NCBI RefSeq assembly: GCF_900117415.1
Contig: NZ_FPEI01000006.1
Coordinates: forward strand, 1-64,000
Source: Hyphomicrobium sp. CS1BSMeth3
GTDB taxonomy: Bacteria; Pseudomonadota; Alphaproteobacteria; Rhizobiales; Hyphomicrobiaceae
Direction of reading: 5' to 3'
Length of the DNA stretch: 64,000 bases
Shown: in pieces, positions 18,507-27,455 of the stretch
Layout of the letters: every line of letters starts with the position of its first letter
How positions within the stretch are numbered: position 1 is the first letter of the stretch
Translations under genes and position numbers: made by a program
Notes under the pieces: generated by a model
What the model was told of the DNA's origin: nothing
Databases searched by the model: none
Seen by the model: the letters and a program-made list of their open reading frames with translations, nothing else

Positions 18507-20375
18507 GTGACCAATTCGAAAATCGTGCTCATCGACCGCCATCCAGGCCGCTCGACCCAGACCATGGGCATCGCGCGCGCCCTCGGGACCGATCCCGACC
18601 TCATTCACGAGCCCTCGGTCGGCGTGGTGGGCACGAAGGGCGACAGCCAGTGCTATCTGGGTGTCCTCGACAAGGTCGAGGCCGTCCACGCCCGCCTCAA
18701 GGACCGCATCGGCATGGGCCCTGGTAAGCTCAAGCTGCGCCTCGTCCAGCCCGAGTACACGATCGCGACGTCCGACGGCATTCGCAATGGCACGCGCGAG
18801 ATGCGCTATTCGCTCATCGGCCGCGAGGTGACCAACGACACGCTCTGTGAGCACCTCGAGGCCACGGGCCTCGCCGGCACGATTGCCATCGTCGCCTGCG
18901 ACAAGCCGCCGGTCGGCACGCTCGCGGCACTGCTCGAGCACAATCAGCCCGCCATCATCATGTCCGACGGCTCGATCCATCCGGGCCACGATCCGAAGAC
19001 AGGCGAGACCATCGACCTCGTCACGGCCTATCAGGTCGCAGGGCATCCTGATGCCGAATACCGCAATCACATTGCCTGCCACGCCTGTCCGGGCATCGGT
19101 AGCTGCGGCGGCATGTTCACCTACAACACCATGCAGACGTTCATCGGCGTCGTCGGCATGCAGCCGCTCCACATGGTGGCGCCGCCATCCGACGATCCGC
19201 GCCGCACGGGCGCGTTCGCCGACGAGCTGGTTGGCTACCTGACCAATCTCATGGAGAAGGACATCAAGCCGCGCGACATCGTCGTGCGCGACTCGCTGCG
19301 CAATGCCGTCATCGTCGCCATGGCCGTCGGCGGCTCGACGAACGTGACGCTGCACGCACCCGAGATCGCCCGCGCCGCCGGCTATGCCGACTTCTGGAAA
19401 GACGTCATGACGCCTGAGGAGTTCAACTACCTCTCGCAGCATGTCGTGCCCGTGCTCACGGACGCGCGGCCCTATGGCAAGTATTCCATGGTGGACATCG
19501 ACAGCGCCGGCGGCGTGCAGGTCATCGTGCGCGAGCTGCTCGAGGCGGGCCTGCTCAACGGCAATGTGCTTACCTGCACGGGCGAGACGCTCGCGCAGCA
19601 GGTCGAACGCCTCGGCGCGACGAACGCAGACGGCCTGGTCGTCTATCCTGTCGAGAAGCCGTACAAGCCGACAGGCGGTCTGCGCGTGCTCGGCGGCAAC
19701 CTCTCGCCGGAGTTCTCCGCAATCCTCAAGCTCGCCGGTGTCGAGGGTGGCCTCGAGGACAACACGTTCCGTGGCAAGGCGCGCGTGTTCGAGGGCGAGG
19801 CGGGTCTCTTGAAGGCGCTCGACAGCGCGCCCGAGCAGTTCCAGAACCACGACACCGTCATCGTGCGCTACGAGGGTCCGAGCGGTGCGCCGGGCATGCC
19901 CGAGATGCTCGATCCGACCTCCCGCATCACCGCGCTCTGCCGCGAGCGGGGTATTGTCGTCGCCCTCATGACGGATGCGCGCTTCTCCGGCGGCTCGGTC
20001 GGCCTCGTCATCGGTCACGTCGGGCCGGAAGCTGCGCTCGGCGGGCCGATCGCCTTCATCCAGGACGGCGACGAGATCGTCATCGATCTCAACAAGAACG
20101 AGCTCAACTGCACGGCGCTGAATGATCCCGCGACGGTCGCGAAGCGCAAGGCCGCTTGGGAAAAGGTGGTTGCGGCCAACGGCGGCGTACATCCGAACTG
20201 CGGCAAGGCCGACACGCGGCTCCTGCAGCGCGCGCGTCACACGGCCGTGCCCGCGACGCGGGGCGGCGGCCTCCACCCAAACCGCGAGGTCTGGGTGCGC
20301 GAGCCGCGCGAGGCTACGCGTTCCGGCCACGTACCGAAGAACAAGTACCGCCCAGACGCGAGCAAGGCCTTCTGA
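18507..20375 (+). CDS. IlvD/Edd-family dehydratase (YagF/YjhG-like long form)
   Basis: A 622-residue Fe-S dehydratase. Cluster and active-site motifs are visible: VACDKPPVG, CHACPGIGSCGGMFTYNTM, GGSTN and the C-terminal LMTDARFSGGS with its essential Ser. The family covers dihydroxy-acid dehydratase (IlvD), 6-phosphogluconate dehydratase (Edd) and aldonic-acid dehydratases. The substrate cannot be assigned, but the departure from canonical IlvD (PGIGS instead of PGACG) and the length over 600 point to the sugar-acid or YjhG/YagF-type branch rather than valine/isoleucine synthesis. The GTG start has GGAAGGAG at the right distance. No sugar-acid transporter is adjacent. Confidence 0.88.
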   Translation: MTNSKIVLIDRHPGRSTQTMGIARALGTDPDLIHEPSVGVVGTKGDSQCYLGVLDKVEAVHARLKDRIGMGPGKLKLRLVQPEYTIATSDGIRNGTREMRYSLIGREVTNDTLCEHLEATGLAGTIAIVACDKPPVGTLAALLEHNQPAIIMSDGSIHPGHDPKTGETIDLVTAYQVAGHPDAEYRNHIACHACPGIGSCGGMFTYNTMQTFIGVVGMQPLHMVAPPSDDPRRTGAFADELVGYLTNLMEKDIKPRDIVVRDSLRNAVIVAMAVGGSTNVTLHAPEIARAAGYADFWKDVMTPEEFNYLSQHVVPVLTDARPYGKYSMVDIDSAGGVQVIVRELLEAGLLNGNVLTCTGETLAQQVERLGATNADGLVVYPVEKPYKPTGGLRVLGGNLSPEFSAILKLAGVEGGLEDNTFRGKARVFEGEAGLLKALDSAPEQFQNHDTVIVRYEGPSGAPGMPEMLDPTSRITALCRERGIVVALMTDARFSGGSVGLVIGHVGPEAALGGPIAFIQDGDEIVIDLNKNELNCTALNDPATVAKRKAAWEKVVAANGGVHPNCGKADTRLLQRARHTAVPATRGGGLHPNREVWVREPREATRSGHVPKNKYRPDASKAF

Positions 20376-20390
20376 AGCGCCATCGTTTTG

Positions 20391-20434
20391 GCTGAAGCAC
20401 TTCCCACGTCGATCGGCGCGGGAAGTGCTTCAGC
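20391..20434. terminator. Large hairpin between convergent genes
   Basis: A perfect 15-bp stem GCTGAAGCACTTCCC (20391-20405) and its complement (20420-20434) with a 14-base loop, 16 bases after the dehydratase stop and ahead of the convergent lipoprotein gene. No T run follows, so it may be an mRNA-stabilising or bidirectional element rather than a full intrinsic terminator. Confidence 0.6.
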
Positions 20435-20467
20435 GGCCGGCGGCGCCCAAGGCGACAAGGCCGCGCA

Positions 20468-21553
20468 CTAAGGCCGGTTGCCGTTCAGGATCAATGTATC
20501 GCGGATGGACCGGAGCTGACGGCTGACGGCATCATAGTCATCGCCGCGCGACCCCGCGTCCGTCCTGCGCTGCTCGAGCTGGTAAAGGCGTTCTTGCAGG
20601 GCATTGTATTTGATCTGCAGGTCTCGCAGCGCGCGGCACTGCCTGTAGCTTTCTGATGCCTCGTCGCCCTCGCATTTCTCGATTTTGATCGCCGGTGGCG
20701 GCGGCGCGCCCCTGAAAGTTATTTTCGGTGCTATTTGCCGGTCAGCCGCCATTTTCTCGCCCGCCGTCGATGCATCCACCGCGTTGTTGCCACTGAAGAT
20801 GATCTGGATCTGGTGGTAGTAGTCGGCCTGAAGCTGAAGTGTCGGTGTGGCTATCACCGGAATGAGTTTGGCAAGATCGAGAACACCTCCCGATACATCG
20901 CCGATGAGCTGGAAGCGCGTCGTCAGCGTCGCGGTTTCCAGTCCAACCGAACAAGGCAAGGACTTCTCCTTTGCCCCTGGCTTAGTGCGAATGTCGCAGT
21001 GCGCTCCGGTATGCACGATCCGATCGCCGCGCTCGAATGTCCTCTTCAGCCACGATGCGATCCTGAGGTCGTTGATCAGGACGCGATCTTCGTGGCCCGT
21101 CGTATTCTTGAAGATCTCGCCGCGCCCGTACTCGTGGCCGTTCTGGCATTTCTCGCGGAGTTGCTCCTTGTCCTGCGAGATGTTGACGACAAGCTCCGCC
21201 TGCACGAGGTTTGACTGCTTGACGCCCAGGCTCGGGAAGGGCTGTGCGGTGCCGCCCACCGCCAGGAACCCCTGGGCGCCGAGCCTGATCGTATCGATCC
21301 GCGAGAATTTGACGTCGCCGAAGGCCGTCGTGCTGAGCGTCAATTTGACGGTCGCATAGCTCTTCGGATCCAGCGAGAAATTGCGTTGACCCGGCGGGTT
21401 GTCCTTAAGGAACTCGTACAGGTCACAGCGGATTTGGTTCACCACCTCCGATACGGGAAGGTGAGCCGATGGCGTGTGCTCGAAATTCGGAAAGAAAGCA
21501 CAGCCAGAAACGGACAAAGGAAATAGGACTGCTACCCACAACAGCTTACGCAT
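20468..21553 (-). CDS. Predicted lipoprotein of unknown function
   Basis: A 361-residue protein with a lipoprotein signal peptide and lipobox LSVSGC at residues 13-18. The mature part holds no domain I recognise. A C-terminal coiled coil (about residues 310-355, LQIKYNALQERLYQLEQRR) follows a Pro-rich segment GAPPPPAIKI. Several Cys (CQNGHEYG, HCDIRTK, LPCSVG, KCEGDEA, QCRAL) may form disulfides outside the cytoplasm. Downstream of a hairpin shared with the convergent dehydratase gene. Confidence 0.8.
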   Translation of the reverse strand: MRKLLWVAVLFPLSVSGCAFFPNFEHTPSAHLPVSEVVNQIRCDLYEFLKDNPPGQRNFSLDPKSYATVKLTLSTTAFGDVKFSRIDTIRLGAQGFLAVGGTAQPFPSLGVKQSNLVQAELVVNISQDKEQLREKCQNGHEYGRGEIFKNTTGHEDRVLINDLRIASWLKRTFERGDRIVHTGAHCDIRTKPGAKEKSLPCSVGLETATLTTRFQLIGDVSGGVLDLAKLIPVIATPTLQLQADYYHQIQIIFSGNNAVDASTAGEKMAADRQIAPKITFRGAPPPPAIKIEKCEGDEASESYRQCRALRDLQIKYNALQERLYQLEQRRTDAGSRGDDYDAVSRQLRSIRDTLILNGNRP

Positions 21554-21728
21554 CTACAGACTCCGACGATCAGCAATAATGCTGTCAATCTATCTGTGGG
21601 AGACAGCGAATGCTGTGCCTTGCGAGCAACTCACGCTCGCGCGCTGGCGCGTCGCCCTGAGGGAAGCTGACGGGAGAGCAGATCGTCGGCAGCGAAACCG
21701 GTTCACGGTGGCAGTAAGGCCAGCAGCC

Positions 21729-22118
21729 TCAATCCACGATCTTCGCACCGTGCTCGCGGAGCAATTCCCTGAGCACAGAGCGATGGCACCGCGCCTCGTT
21801 CTCGCAATAGCAGCCGACCGAGAAATTGCTGTCCTTCGAGAGCGCGGCGAGCAGGTCGAGCGTCCGGCTGGCGCTGGGGTGCTTCATCTCGCTGCGGTAA
21901 GCGCGCATGAAGGCCGCCCAGTCCTTCTCGGTCGTGGCATGGTGCGCCTTGGCCACCAGCTCATCGCTCGGAGAAAGCTCCGGCAGCCAGACGTCGTACC
22001 AGTTGTCGGCGGCATAGCGGTCCTTGCGCACCCCGCGCGGCGGGCGCCGGACGGTCCCGATGCGCGTCCCTTCGCCAGCGTGGCGGGGACTGCCCAGTTG
22101 AACGATGCGAATGGCCAT
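21729..22118 (-). CDS. DUF488 family protein
   Basis: A 129-residue DUF488 protein: N-terminal IRIVQLGSPRHAGEGTRIGTV, a central WYDVWLPELSPSDELV and the C-terminal SVGCYCENEARCHRSVLRELL with the typical Cys-rich CYCxxxxxCHR signature. The function is unknown. The ATG at 22118 matches family starts and has GAGG upstream; the frame is open 32 codons further. Confidence 0.85.
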   Translation of the reverse strand: MAIRIVQLGSPRHAGEGTRIGTVRRPPRGVRKDRYAADNWYDVWLPELSPSDELVAKAHHATTEKDWAAFMRAYRSEMKHPSASRTLDLLAALSKDSNFSVGCYCENEARCHRSVLRELLREHGAKIVD

Positions 22119-22327
22119 GAGAATGCCTCGGATTGGGCCGTCCACTTCAATTCCTGGCAGCCTATCATGGCCAGGATGCCTATGGGCGGGCGAAACTAGG
22201 CTCGAATCGCCCATCTGGTGCCTGATCTGCGCTCGGATGGCTTGATCCGCTGTAGCCGGACGGCTATGTCCTGCGCCGATAATACGGCCGTTGCACAGGT
22301 CTCGGCCGGCTACCAGGAGGAAACGGA

Positions 22328-23341
22328 ATGATTTCTCGTCGTCGTGTACTCGTCGGCTCGTCAGCTCTCGCTGGCGGCATCATCGGCGCCCCGTTCATTG
22401 CCCGCGCCCAGTCGGCTGAGTTCAGCTACAAGTACGCCAATAACCTGCCCCTCACGCATCCGATGAACGTCCGCGCCCGCGAGATGGCCGAAGCCGTCAA
22501 GAAGGAGACGAACGGGCGCGTCGAGATCAACATCTTCCCGAACAACCAGCTCGGTTCCGACACCGACATGCTGAGCCAGGTGCGCTCCGGCGGCATCGAG
22601 TTCTTCACGCTCTCGGGTCTCATCCTTTCCACGCTGGTGCCGGCCGCCTCGATCAACGGCATCGGCTTTGCCTTCCCGGACTACAACACCGTCTGGAAGG
22701 CCATGGACGGCGACCTCGGCGCGCACGTGCGCGGCCACATTGCCAAGGCCAACCTCGTCGCCATGGAGAAGATCTGGGACAACGGCTTCCGCCAGACGAC
22801 GACCTCCACGAAGCCGATCAATGCCGTCGAGGACTTCAAGGGCATGAAGATCCGCGTGCCGGTCTCGCCGCTCTGGACCTCGATGTTCAAGGCGCTCGAG
22901 TCGGCACCTGCGTCGATCAACTTCAACGAGGTCTACACCGCCCTGCAGACCAAGGTCGTCGACGCCCAGGAGAACCCGCTCGCCATCATCTCCACGGCGA
23001 AGCTTTTCGAGGTGCAGAAGTACTGCTCGCTGACGAACCACATGTGGGATGGCTTCTGGTTCCTCGCCAACCGCCGTGCGTGGACGGCGCTGCCCGAGGA
23101 TCTGCAGAAGATCGTCGCCAAGAACATCAACGACGCCGGCATCAAGGAGCGCGCGGACGTCGCCGCCCTCAATGCGGGCCTCCAGAAGGAGCTCGCCGAC
23201 AAAGGCATGACCTTCAACCAGCCCAAGGCCGACAGCTTCCGCGACAAGCTGCGCGCGGGCGGCTTCTACGCCGAGTGGAAGGGCAAGTACGGCGACGAAG
23301 CCTGGGGCATCCTCGAGAAGGCGGTAGGCAAGCTCGCCTGA
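22328..23341 (+). CDS. TRAP transporter substrate-binding protein (DctP family)
   Basis: A 337-residue periplasmic binding protein. The N-terminus MISRRRVLVGSSALAGG with an ARAQSA cleavage site is a Tat-like signal peptide. The DctP fold and the conserved FKGMKIRVP segment, whose Arg normally contacts the substrate carboxylate, are present. GGAGG lies 6 bases before the ATG. It heads a two-gene TRAP operon; a hairpin separates it from the permease gene. The ligand is probably an organic acid; nothing adjacent identifies it. Confidence 0.93.
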   Translation: MISRRRVLVGSSALAGGIIGAPFIARAQSAEFSYKYANNLPLTHPMNVRAREMAEAVKKETNGRVEINIFPNNQLGSDTDMLSQVRSGGIEFFTLSGLILSTLVPAASINGIGFAFPDYNTVWKAMDGDLGAHVRGHIAKANLVAMEKIWDNGFRQTTTSTKPINAVEDFKGMKIRVPVSPLWTSMFKALESAPASINFNEVYTALQTKVVDAQENPLAIISTAKLFEVQKYCSLTNHMWDGFWFLANRRAWTALPEDLQKIVAKNINDAGIKERADVAALNAGLQKELADKGMTFNQPKADSFRDKLRAGGFYAEWKGKYGDEAWGILEKAVGKLA

Positions 23342-23359
23342 TCGCTCTGAAATCCCTAC

Positions 23360-23384
23360 CCGCCGCGTGAGCCCCACGCGGCGG
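23360..23384 (+). terminator. Intra-operon hairpin between TRAP genes
   Basis: A 9-bp stem CCGCCGCGT (23360-23368) and ACGCGGCGG (23376-23384) followed by TTTGCTCTTTG lies between the binding-protein and permease genes. It could act as a leaky terminator or 3'-end stabiliser giving more binding protein than permease. Confidence 0.55.
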
Positions 23385-23407
23385 TTTGCTCTTTGGGGGC
23401 GGGCGGC

Positions 23408-25276
23408 ATGGCTTCGACTGACCACGCGATCGATATCACGGACCTCAGCGAGAGCCGCGAGCCGCCGCGCGCCGGTTCGCTCTGGATGAAGCCGATCGAA
23501 GGTATCGCTTCGCTCCTGCTCGTGGCGATCGTGCTGCTGCTCCTCGCGGGCGTCACATCGCGCTACGTCTTCTCGCTGCCCGTGGTGTGGATCGACGAGG
23601 TCGCGTCGATCTGCTTTCTCTGGCTCGCCATGCTCGGCGCGGCCATCGCGCTCGATCGCAACGAGCATCTGCGCCTGACCATCGTCCTGCGGCTCTTCCC
23701 CGAGCCGACGCAGCGCTTTCTCGAGACCCTCGGCTGTCTTATCGTCGCGACCTTTCTCGTCGCGCTCATGAAGCCCGCCGTCGAGTACGCGATGGAGGAG
23801 TGGGCGATCATTACGCCTGCGCTCAACATCCCGAACAGTTTCCGCGTCTCGGCCATTCCCTTCGGCTTCACCGCGATGCTGACGATCGTGCTGGTCTATG
23901 CGATCCGCACGTCGCGCGTGCGCGATCTCGTGCTCTCCGCGGCGCTCATCGGCGCGATCGCGCTCGTGCTCTGGTATTTCATGCCGACGCTGATCCGCGC
24001 CGGAAACACTAAGATCATCCTCTTTCTCGTGGTGTTCGTTGCGATCGCACTCGCCATGGGCGTGCCGATCGCCTTCTGCTTCGGCATTGGCACGCTAAGC
24101 TATCTCGCCTTTGCGACGCGCGTCTCGACCTTCGTCATGATCGGGCGCATGGACGAAGGCATGTCGCACCTCATTCTGATCTCGGTGCCGATCTTCGTGC
24201 TGCTCGGCTGCATTCTCGATCAGACGGGCATGGGCAAGGCCATCGTCGACTTCCTCGCTTCGCTGCTCGGCCACGTGAAGGCCGGCATGTCCTACGTGCT
24301 GCTCTGCTCGCTCTTTGTCGTGTCGGGCATCTCGGGCTCGAAGGTCTCGGACATGGCGACGGTCGCGCCGGCGCTCTTTCCCGAGATGAAGCGACGCGGG
24401 CACAGACCGCGAGAAATGATCGCCCTGTTGGCTACAGGCGCGGCCATGGCCGACACCGTGCCACCGAGTATCGTGCTGATCGTGCTCGGCTCAGTGGCGG
24501 GGGTCTCGATTGCCGGCCTCTTCACGGCGGGCATCGTCGTGGCGATTGTGCTGCTCGGCGCGCTCGTCGGGCTCGCCCGCTGGAAGAGCCGCCATGAAAA
24601 CATGGAGGGCGTGCGTCGCGCTCCGATGAAAGTCGTCGGCTGGACGCTCCTGATCGCCGGCCCCGCGCTCGTCCTGCCCTTCCTGATCCGCAGTGCCGTC
24701 ACTGGCGGCGTCGCCACCGCGACCGAGGTCTCCACCATCGCCGTGCTCTACGCGCTCATTGCCGGCATCCTGCTCTATGGCGGCATAAGCTGGCGGACGT
24801 TCTACGGCATGCTCGTCGAGACGGCCTCGTTGACCGGCTCCATCCTCATCATTCTCGGCACGGCGCTCGCCATGGCCTGGGCCATTACGCAAGCCGGCAT
24901 TGCCCAGCAGCTCGCCACGCTCATGACGGGCCTGCCGGGCGGCTGGATCTCGTTCATGGGCGTGACGATTGCCGTGTTCCTCGTGCTCGGCTGCATTCTC
25001 GAGGGCCTGCCGGCCATCGTGCTCATGGCGCCACTCATGTTCCCGATCGCCAAGCAGCTCGGCATCAACGACATTCACTATTCGATGGTGGTGGTGACGG
25101 CCATGAACATCGGGCTCATGGCGCCGCCGATCGGGATCGGCTTCTACCTCGCCTGCAAGATCGGAAATGTGCCGCCCGACGAGGCCATCGGAGCTATCTG
25201 GCCCTATCTCGGAGCGCTCATCGTCGGGCTTCTCGTGATCGCCGCCGTGCCCTGGATCTCGACCGGCTTTTTGTGA
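23408..25276 (+). CDS. TRAP transporter fused permease (DctQM)
   Basis: A 622-residue inner-membrane protein. The first 190 residues form the four-helix DctQ-type domain with the FLWLAMLGAAIALDRNEHLR signature. The rest is the DctM domain of about 12 helices with IPIFVLLGCI-type and PPSIVLIVLGSVAG segments and the closing MAPPIGIGFYLACKIG. Fusion of the two permease subunits is known in many TRAP systems. It drives sodium- or proton-coupled uptake together with the upstream binding protein. The stop lies 9 bases from the stop of the convergent DUF4865 gene. Confidence 0.92.
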   Translation: MASTDHAIDITDLSESREPPRAGSLWMKPIEGIASLLLVAIVLLLLAGVTSRYVFSLPVVWIDEVASICFLWLAMLGAAIALDRNEHLRLTIVLRLFPEPTQRFLETLGCLIVATFLVALMKPAVEYAMEEWAIITPALNIPNSFRVSAIPFGFTAMLTIVLVYAIRTSRVRDLVLSAALIGAIALVLWYFMPTLIRAGNTKIILFLVVFVAIALAMGVPIAFCFGIGTLSYLAFATRVSTFVMIGRMDEGMSHLILISVPIFVLLGCILDQTGMGKAIVDFLASLLGHVKAGMSYVLLCSLFVVSGISGSKVSDMATVAPALFPEMKRRGHRPREMIALLATGAAMADTVPPSIVLIVLGSVAGVSIAGLFTAGIVVAIVLLGALVGLARWKSRHENMEGVRRAPMKVVGWTLLIAGPALVLPFLIRSAVTGGVATATEVSTIAVLYALIAGILLYGGISWRTFYGMLVETASLTGSILIILGTALAMAWAITQAGIAQQLATLMTGLPGGWISFMGVTIAVFLVLGCILEGLPAIVLMAPLMFPIAKQLGINDIHYSMVVVTAMNIGLMAPPIGIGFYLACKIGNVPPDEAIGAIWPYLGALIVGLLVIAAVPWISTGFL

Positions 25277-25285
25277 GCATTCGTC

Positions 25286-25852
25286 TCAGCCAATTGCTGC
25301 GAGGCCTGGCTTTGCCAAGTGCGCAATTTCGAATGACCGTCGTGTCTCGTCGGCCCGCGGTCCTTCCTCAGCCAGCGTGAAGCGTGCAAGCCTCCAGGTC
25401 GTCGGATCGATCGCGACAACACTGGCAAAGATCCCTGCGCGCCCGGCAGCCTCGGCATTTCGTTCGCGCTCCTGCCGATACAAGGCGGCAAGGTCAGCCG
25501 TCACAGGAATATCCAGATCCTCCCGGAATGCGAAGAGAGGGCGCGCCGCGCGTCCTCTGCGCGCGTCGAGTGCGAGCCATGTCTCGATCCGCGGACGGCC
25601 GAATGTCTCGATGACGCTGCGAAAGCGCTGATCGACGATAAACTCCAGCGCAGCTTCCGTCTGCAGCCACAGGTACAAGGAGGAGTACGCGTTCTGTTGC
25701 GCGCCGTGGCGGCCGCGCTCTTGGATCAGAAACGCCTTGAAGCCAAGGCCCGGTGTCTCGTCCCAGAGTGGAGCCCGCTCGGAAACCCGCCTGCGGATCT
25801 GCTCCATGGAGTAATTGGCGGGAAGGCGATGAAGATATTGCTTGGCCAGCAT
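25286..25852 (-). CDS. DUF4865 family protein
   Basis: A 188-residue protein opening MLAKQYLHRLPANYSMEQIRRR and with WDETPGLGFKAFLI, the DUF4865 signature. Its fold is probably of the dimeric ferredoxin/ABM type. The function is unknown. It is divergent from the LysR gene across 93 bases, the usual arrangement of a LysR regulator and its target. Confidence 0.85.
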   Translation of the reverse strand: MLAKQYLHRLPANYSMEQIRRRVSERAPLWDETPGLGFKAFLIQERGRHGAQQNAYSSLYLWLQTEAALEFIVDQRFRSVIETFGRPRIETWLALDARRGRAARPLFAFREDLDIPVTADLAALYRQERERNAEAAGRAGIFASVVAIDPTTWRLARFTLAEEGPRADETRRSFEIAHLAKPGLAAIG

Positions 25853-25900
25853 GGCTTGGACCTCCTCGTGTGCTGGCGAAAAAGTTGCGCTCCACGGCCT

Positions 25901-25940
25901 ATTCGATCAATATATGGCTGGAGATATCAATCATAAGAAT
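25901..25940. promoter_or_regulatory. Candidate LysR operator between DUF4865 and lysR-type gene
   Basis: The AT-rich spacer holds AATATATGG and GAGATATCAAT, giving ATAT...ATAT half-sites about 15 bases apart, in the style of T-N11-A boxes. CATAAGAAT near 25932 could serve as a -10 for the regulator. These are inferences from base pattern and position only. Confidence 0.35.
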
Positions 25941-25945
25941 CCGAT

Positions 25946-26803
25946 ATGGCTATGCAGAAGGCGCTCGATCTCGACGCCGTTCGCGCGTTCATCCTCATCG
26001 CGGACCTCGGCAGCTTCACGCGTGCGGCGGAGGTTCTTGAGGTCGCGCAGGCGGCCGTCAGCCTCAAGCTCAAGCGTCTAGAAAGGCAACTCGGCTGTCG
26101 GCTGCTGGACCGCACACCGCGCCATGTGCGCCTCTCCGGGCAAGGGAGAGAGTTCATCGAGCCTGCTCGCGAGTTGCTTGCAGCGCATGAGCGTGCCGTT
26201 GCCGGCACGTCGGCCGCCCGCCCGCAACGCCTGACTATAGGCATTAGCGACCATGTGGCTGGGCCCGAGCTGCCAATGATCCTCGCTCGGCTCAATGCCT
26301 ATGATCCCTCTCGCATCATCGAGATGCGCATTGCTGCGTCACGAGAGCTCGCTGCTGCCTTTGATCAACGAGAGCTCGACGCCGCGATTGTCCGTCGTGA
26401 GGACGACCGTCGGCGAGGCAAGCCGCTGTTCGAGGATCGCATGGGATGGTTTGCCGCGCCGACGTGGAAGCCACGCGCCGGCGTGCCGCTACCGCTTGCG
26501 AATATGGCGGCGCCGTGCGGCGTACGCGCTATCGCGACGCGAGCCCTGGACAGCGTCGGCGTTCCCTGGACCGAGGTTTTCGTTGGCGGGGGAGTGATGG
26601 CCGTCGGTGCGGCGGTCAGCGCCGGGGTCGCCGTGGCAGCACTGGCGGCGCGTGTCGCGCCGCCGGGCTCGGTCGACGTAGGCCCGCAACTTGGTCTCCC
26701 GGCGTTGCCAGCTTCCGAAGTGGTCGTCCACTCTCGTCTGCGCGAGCACCGTGCCCAGGAGCTCCTGCGGGTTCTTGGGGCTGCATTCCGAGCTGGTACC
26801 TAA
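25946..26803 (+). CDS. LysR-type transcriptional regulator
   Basis: A 285-residue regulator with the N-terminal winged helix (residues 8-66, SFTRAAEVLEVAQAAVSLKLKRLE) and a LysR substrate-binding domain from about 90. The effector is unknown. Divergent from the DUF4865 gene, which it probably controls together with itself. Confidence 0.92.
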   Translation: MAMQKALDLDAVRAFILIADLGSFTRAAEVLEVAQAAVSLKLKRLERQLGCRLLDRTPRHVRLSGQGREFIEPARELLAAHERAVAGTSAARPQRLTIGISDHVAGPELPMILARLNAYDPSRIIEMRIAASRELAAAFDQRELDAAIVRREDDRRRGKPLFEDRMGWFAAPTWKPRAGVPLPLANMAAPCGVRAIATRALDSVGVPWTEVFVGGGVMAVGAAVSAGVAVAALAARVAPPGSVDVGPQLGLPALPASEVVVHSRLREHRAQELLRVLGAAFRAGT

Positions 26804-27024
26804 AGCCTCGGACCTCGAATGGCCCCTAGGGGGTTGGGTCGCGCTCGAAGTCGCATTTGAGGTTCAGAGACGCTCTGGACACGACGGTTCTAAAAGCAGC
26901 TTTGGGCTTGAAATTCGCTCCCTGGCGGCCATCGGGGGAAGGCGGATTTCAGGTCCGTTGCTTTAGCGCGGAACGGGCTCCGATCCGGTCCCTCATCATT
27001 ATCGATAGAGCGTGCGCACTGCCC

Positions 27025-27053
27025 TTGACTTGGCCCCCTCCCTCGCGTATCCA
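27025..27053 (+). promoter_or_regulatory. Promoter for tRNA-Asp
   Basis: TTGACT at 27025-27030 is followed after 17 bases by TATCCA at 27048-27053, giving initiation near 27060, about 38 bases before the tRNA. Confidence 0.5.
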
Positions 27054-27066
27054 CCACGCACCCTGA

Positions 27067-27092
27067 CGCGCCCATCTCGGCGCGCGTTTTTA
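27067..27092 (+). terminator. Hairpin with T run just before tRNA-Asp
   Basis: ACGCGC and GCGCGCGT enclose CCATCTCG and are followed by five T. It looks like a weak terminator or leader hairpin and sits oddly between the likely promoter and the tRNA, so the true initiation site may be downstream. Confidence 0.4.
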
Positions 27093-27097
27093 TCTTT

Positions 27098-27174
<77 letters not shown>

Positions 27175-27335
27175 TTGTTTTCAATGGCTTAGCAAAGATC
27201 TGATCGCCGTTCTGGAACTTGCCGGCCGGCCAATGCCTGTGCGCGCTTTGCTGCATGACGGCGGGCTATGCACTCCCTGTGGCATACTCTGATCTGCCCT
27301 ATTTGGATTGGCTGACCAAGATCTGACAGCTCGTT

Positions 27336-27455
27336 ATGACGAGCACCGCTCCCCGCCTTAGCCTGGATGCCATGTTGGACTTCATTCCGAGGTCCCGGCG
27401 GCCGCTCGCGCCTTTATTCGAAGCCGTAAGCAACTCCCTCGAGGCCATCGCCAAC
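27336..27455 (+). pseudogene. N-terminal remnant of a GHKL-type ATPase
   Basis: About 40 codons with MLDFIPRSRRPLAPLFEAVS and then NSLEAIAN resemble the N-terminal ATP-lid start of GHKL/Hsp90-like ATPases, the EAVSNSLEA segment being the Mg-binding N-box. The similarity stops abruptly near 27456, exactly where the 3' end of a minus-strand gene begins. The frame stays open to 27758 but only as antisense of that gene. The rest of the ATPase domain is missing, so this is a truncated gene; the family call is from memory. Confidence 0.5.

Larger units (their letters stand above)
26804..27097. other. Intergenic region before tRNA-Asp
   Basis: No credible gene. A short poorly conserved stretch precedes the tRNA promoter and a hairpin annotated separately. 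Confidence 0.5.

Noticed and set aside
18423-20330. Minus-strand frame of 635 codons antisense to the dehydratase
   Set aside because: It mirrors the codon structure of the clear IlvD/Edd gene on the other strand, is Arg/His/Val-rich and has no recognised domain.
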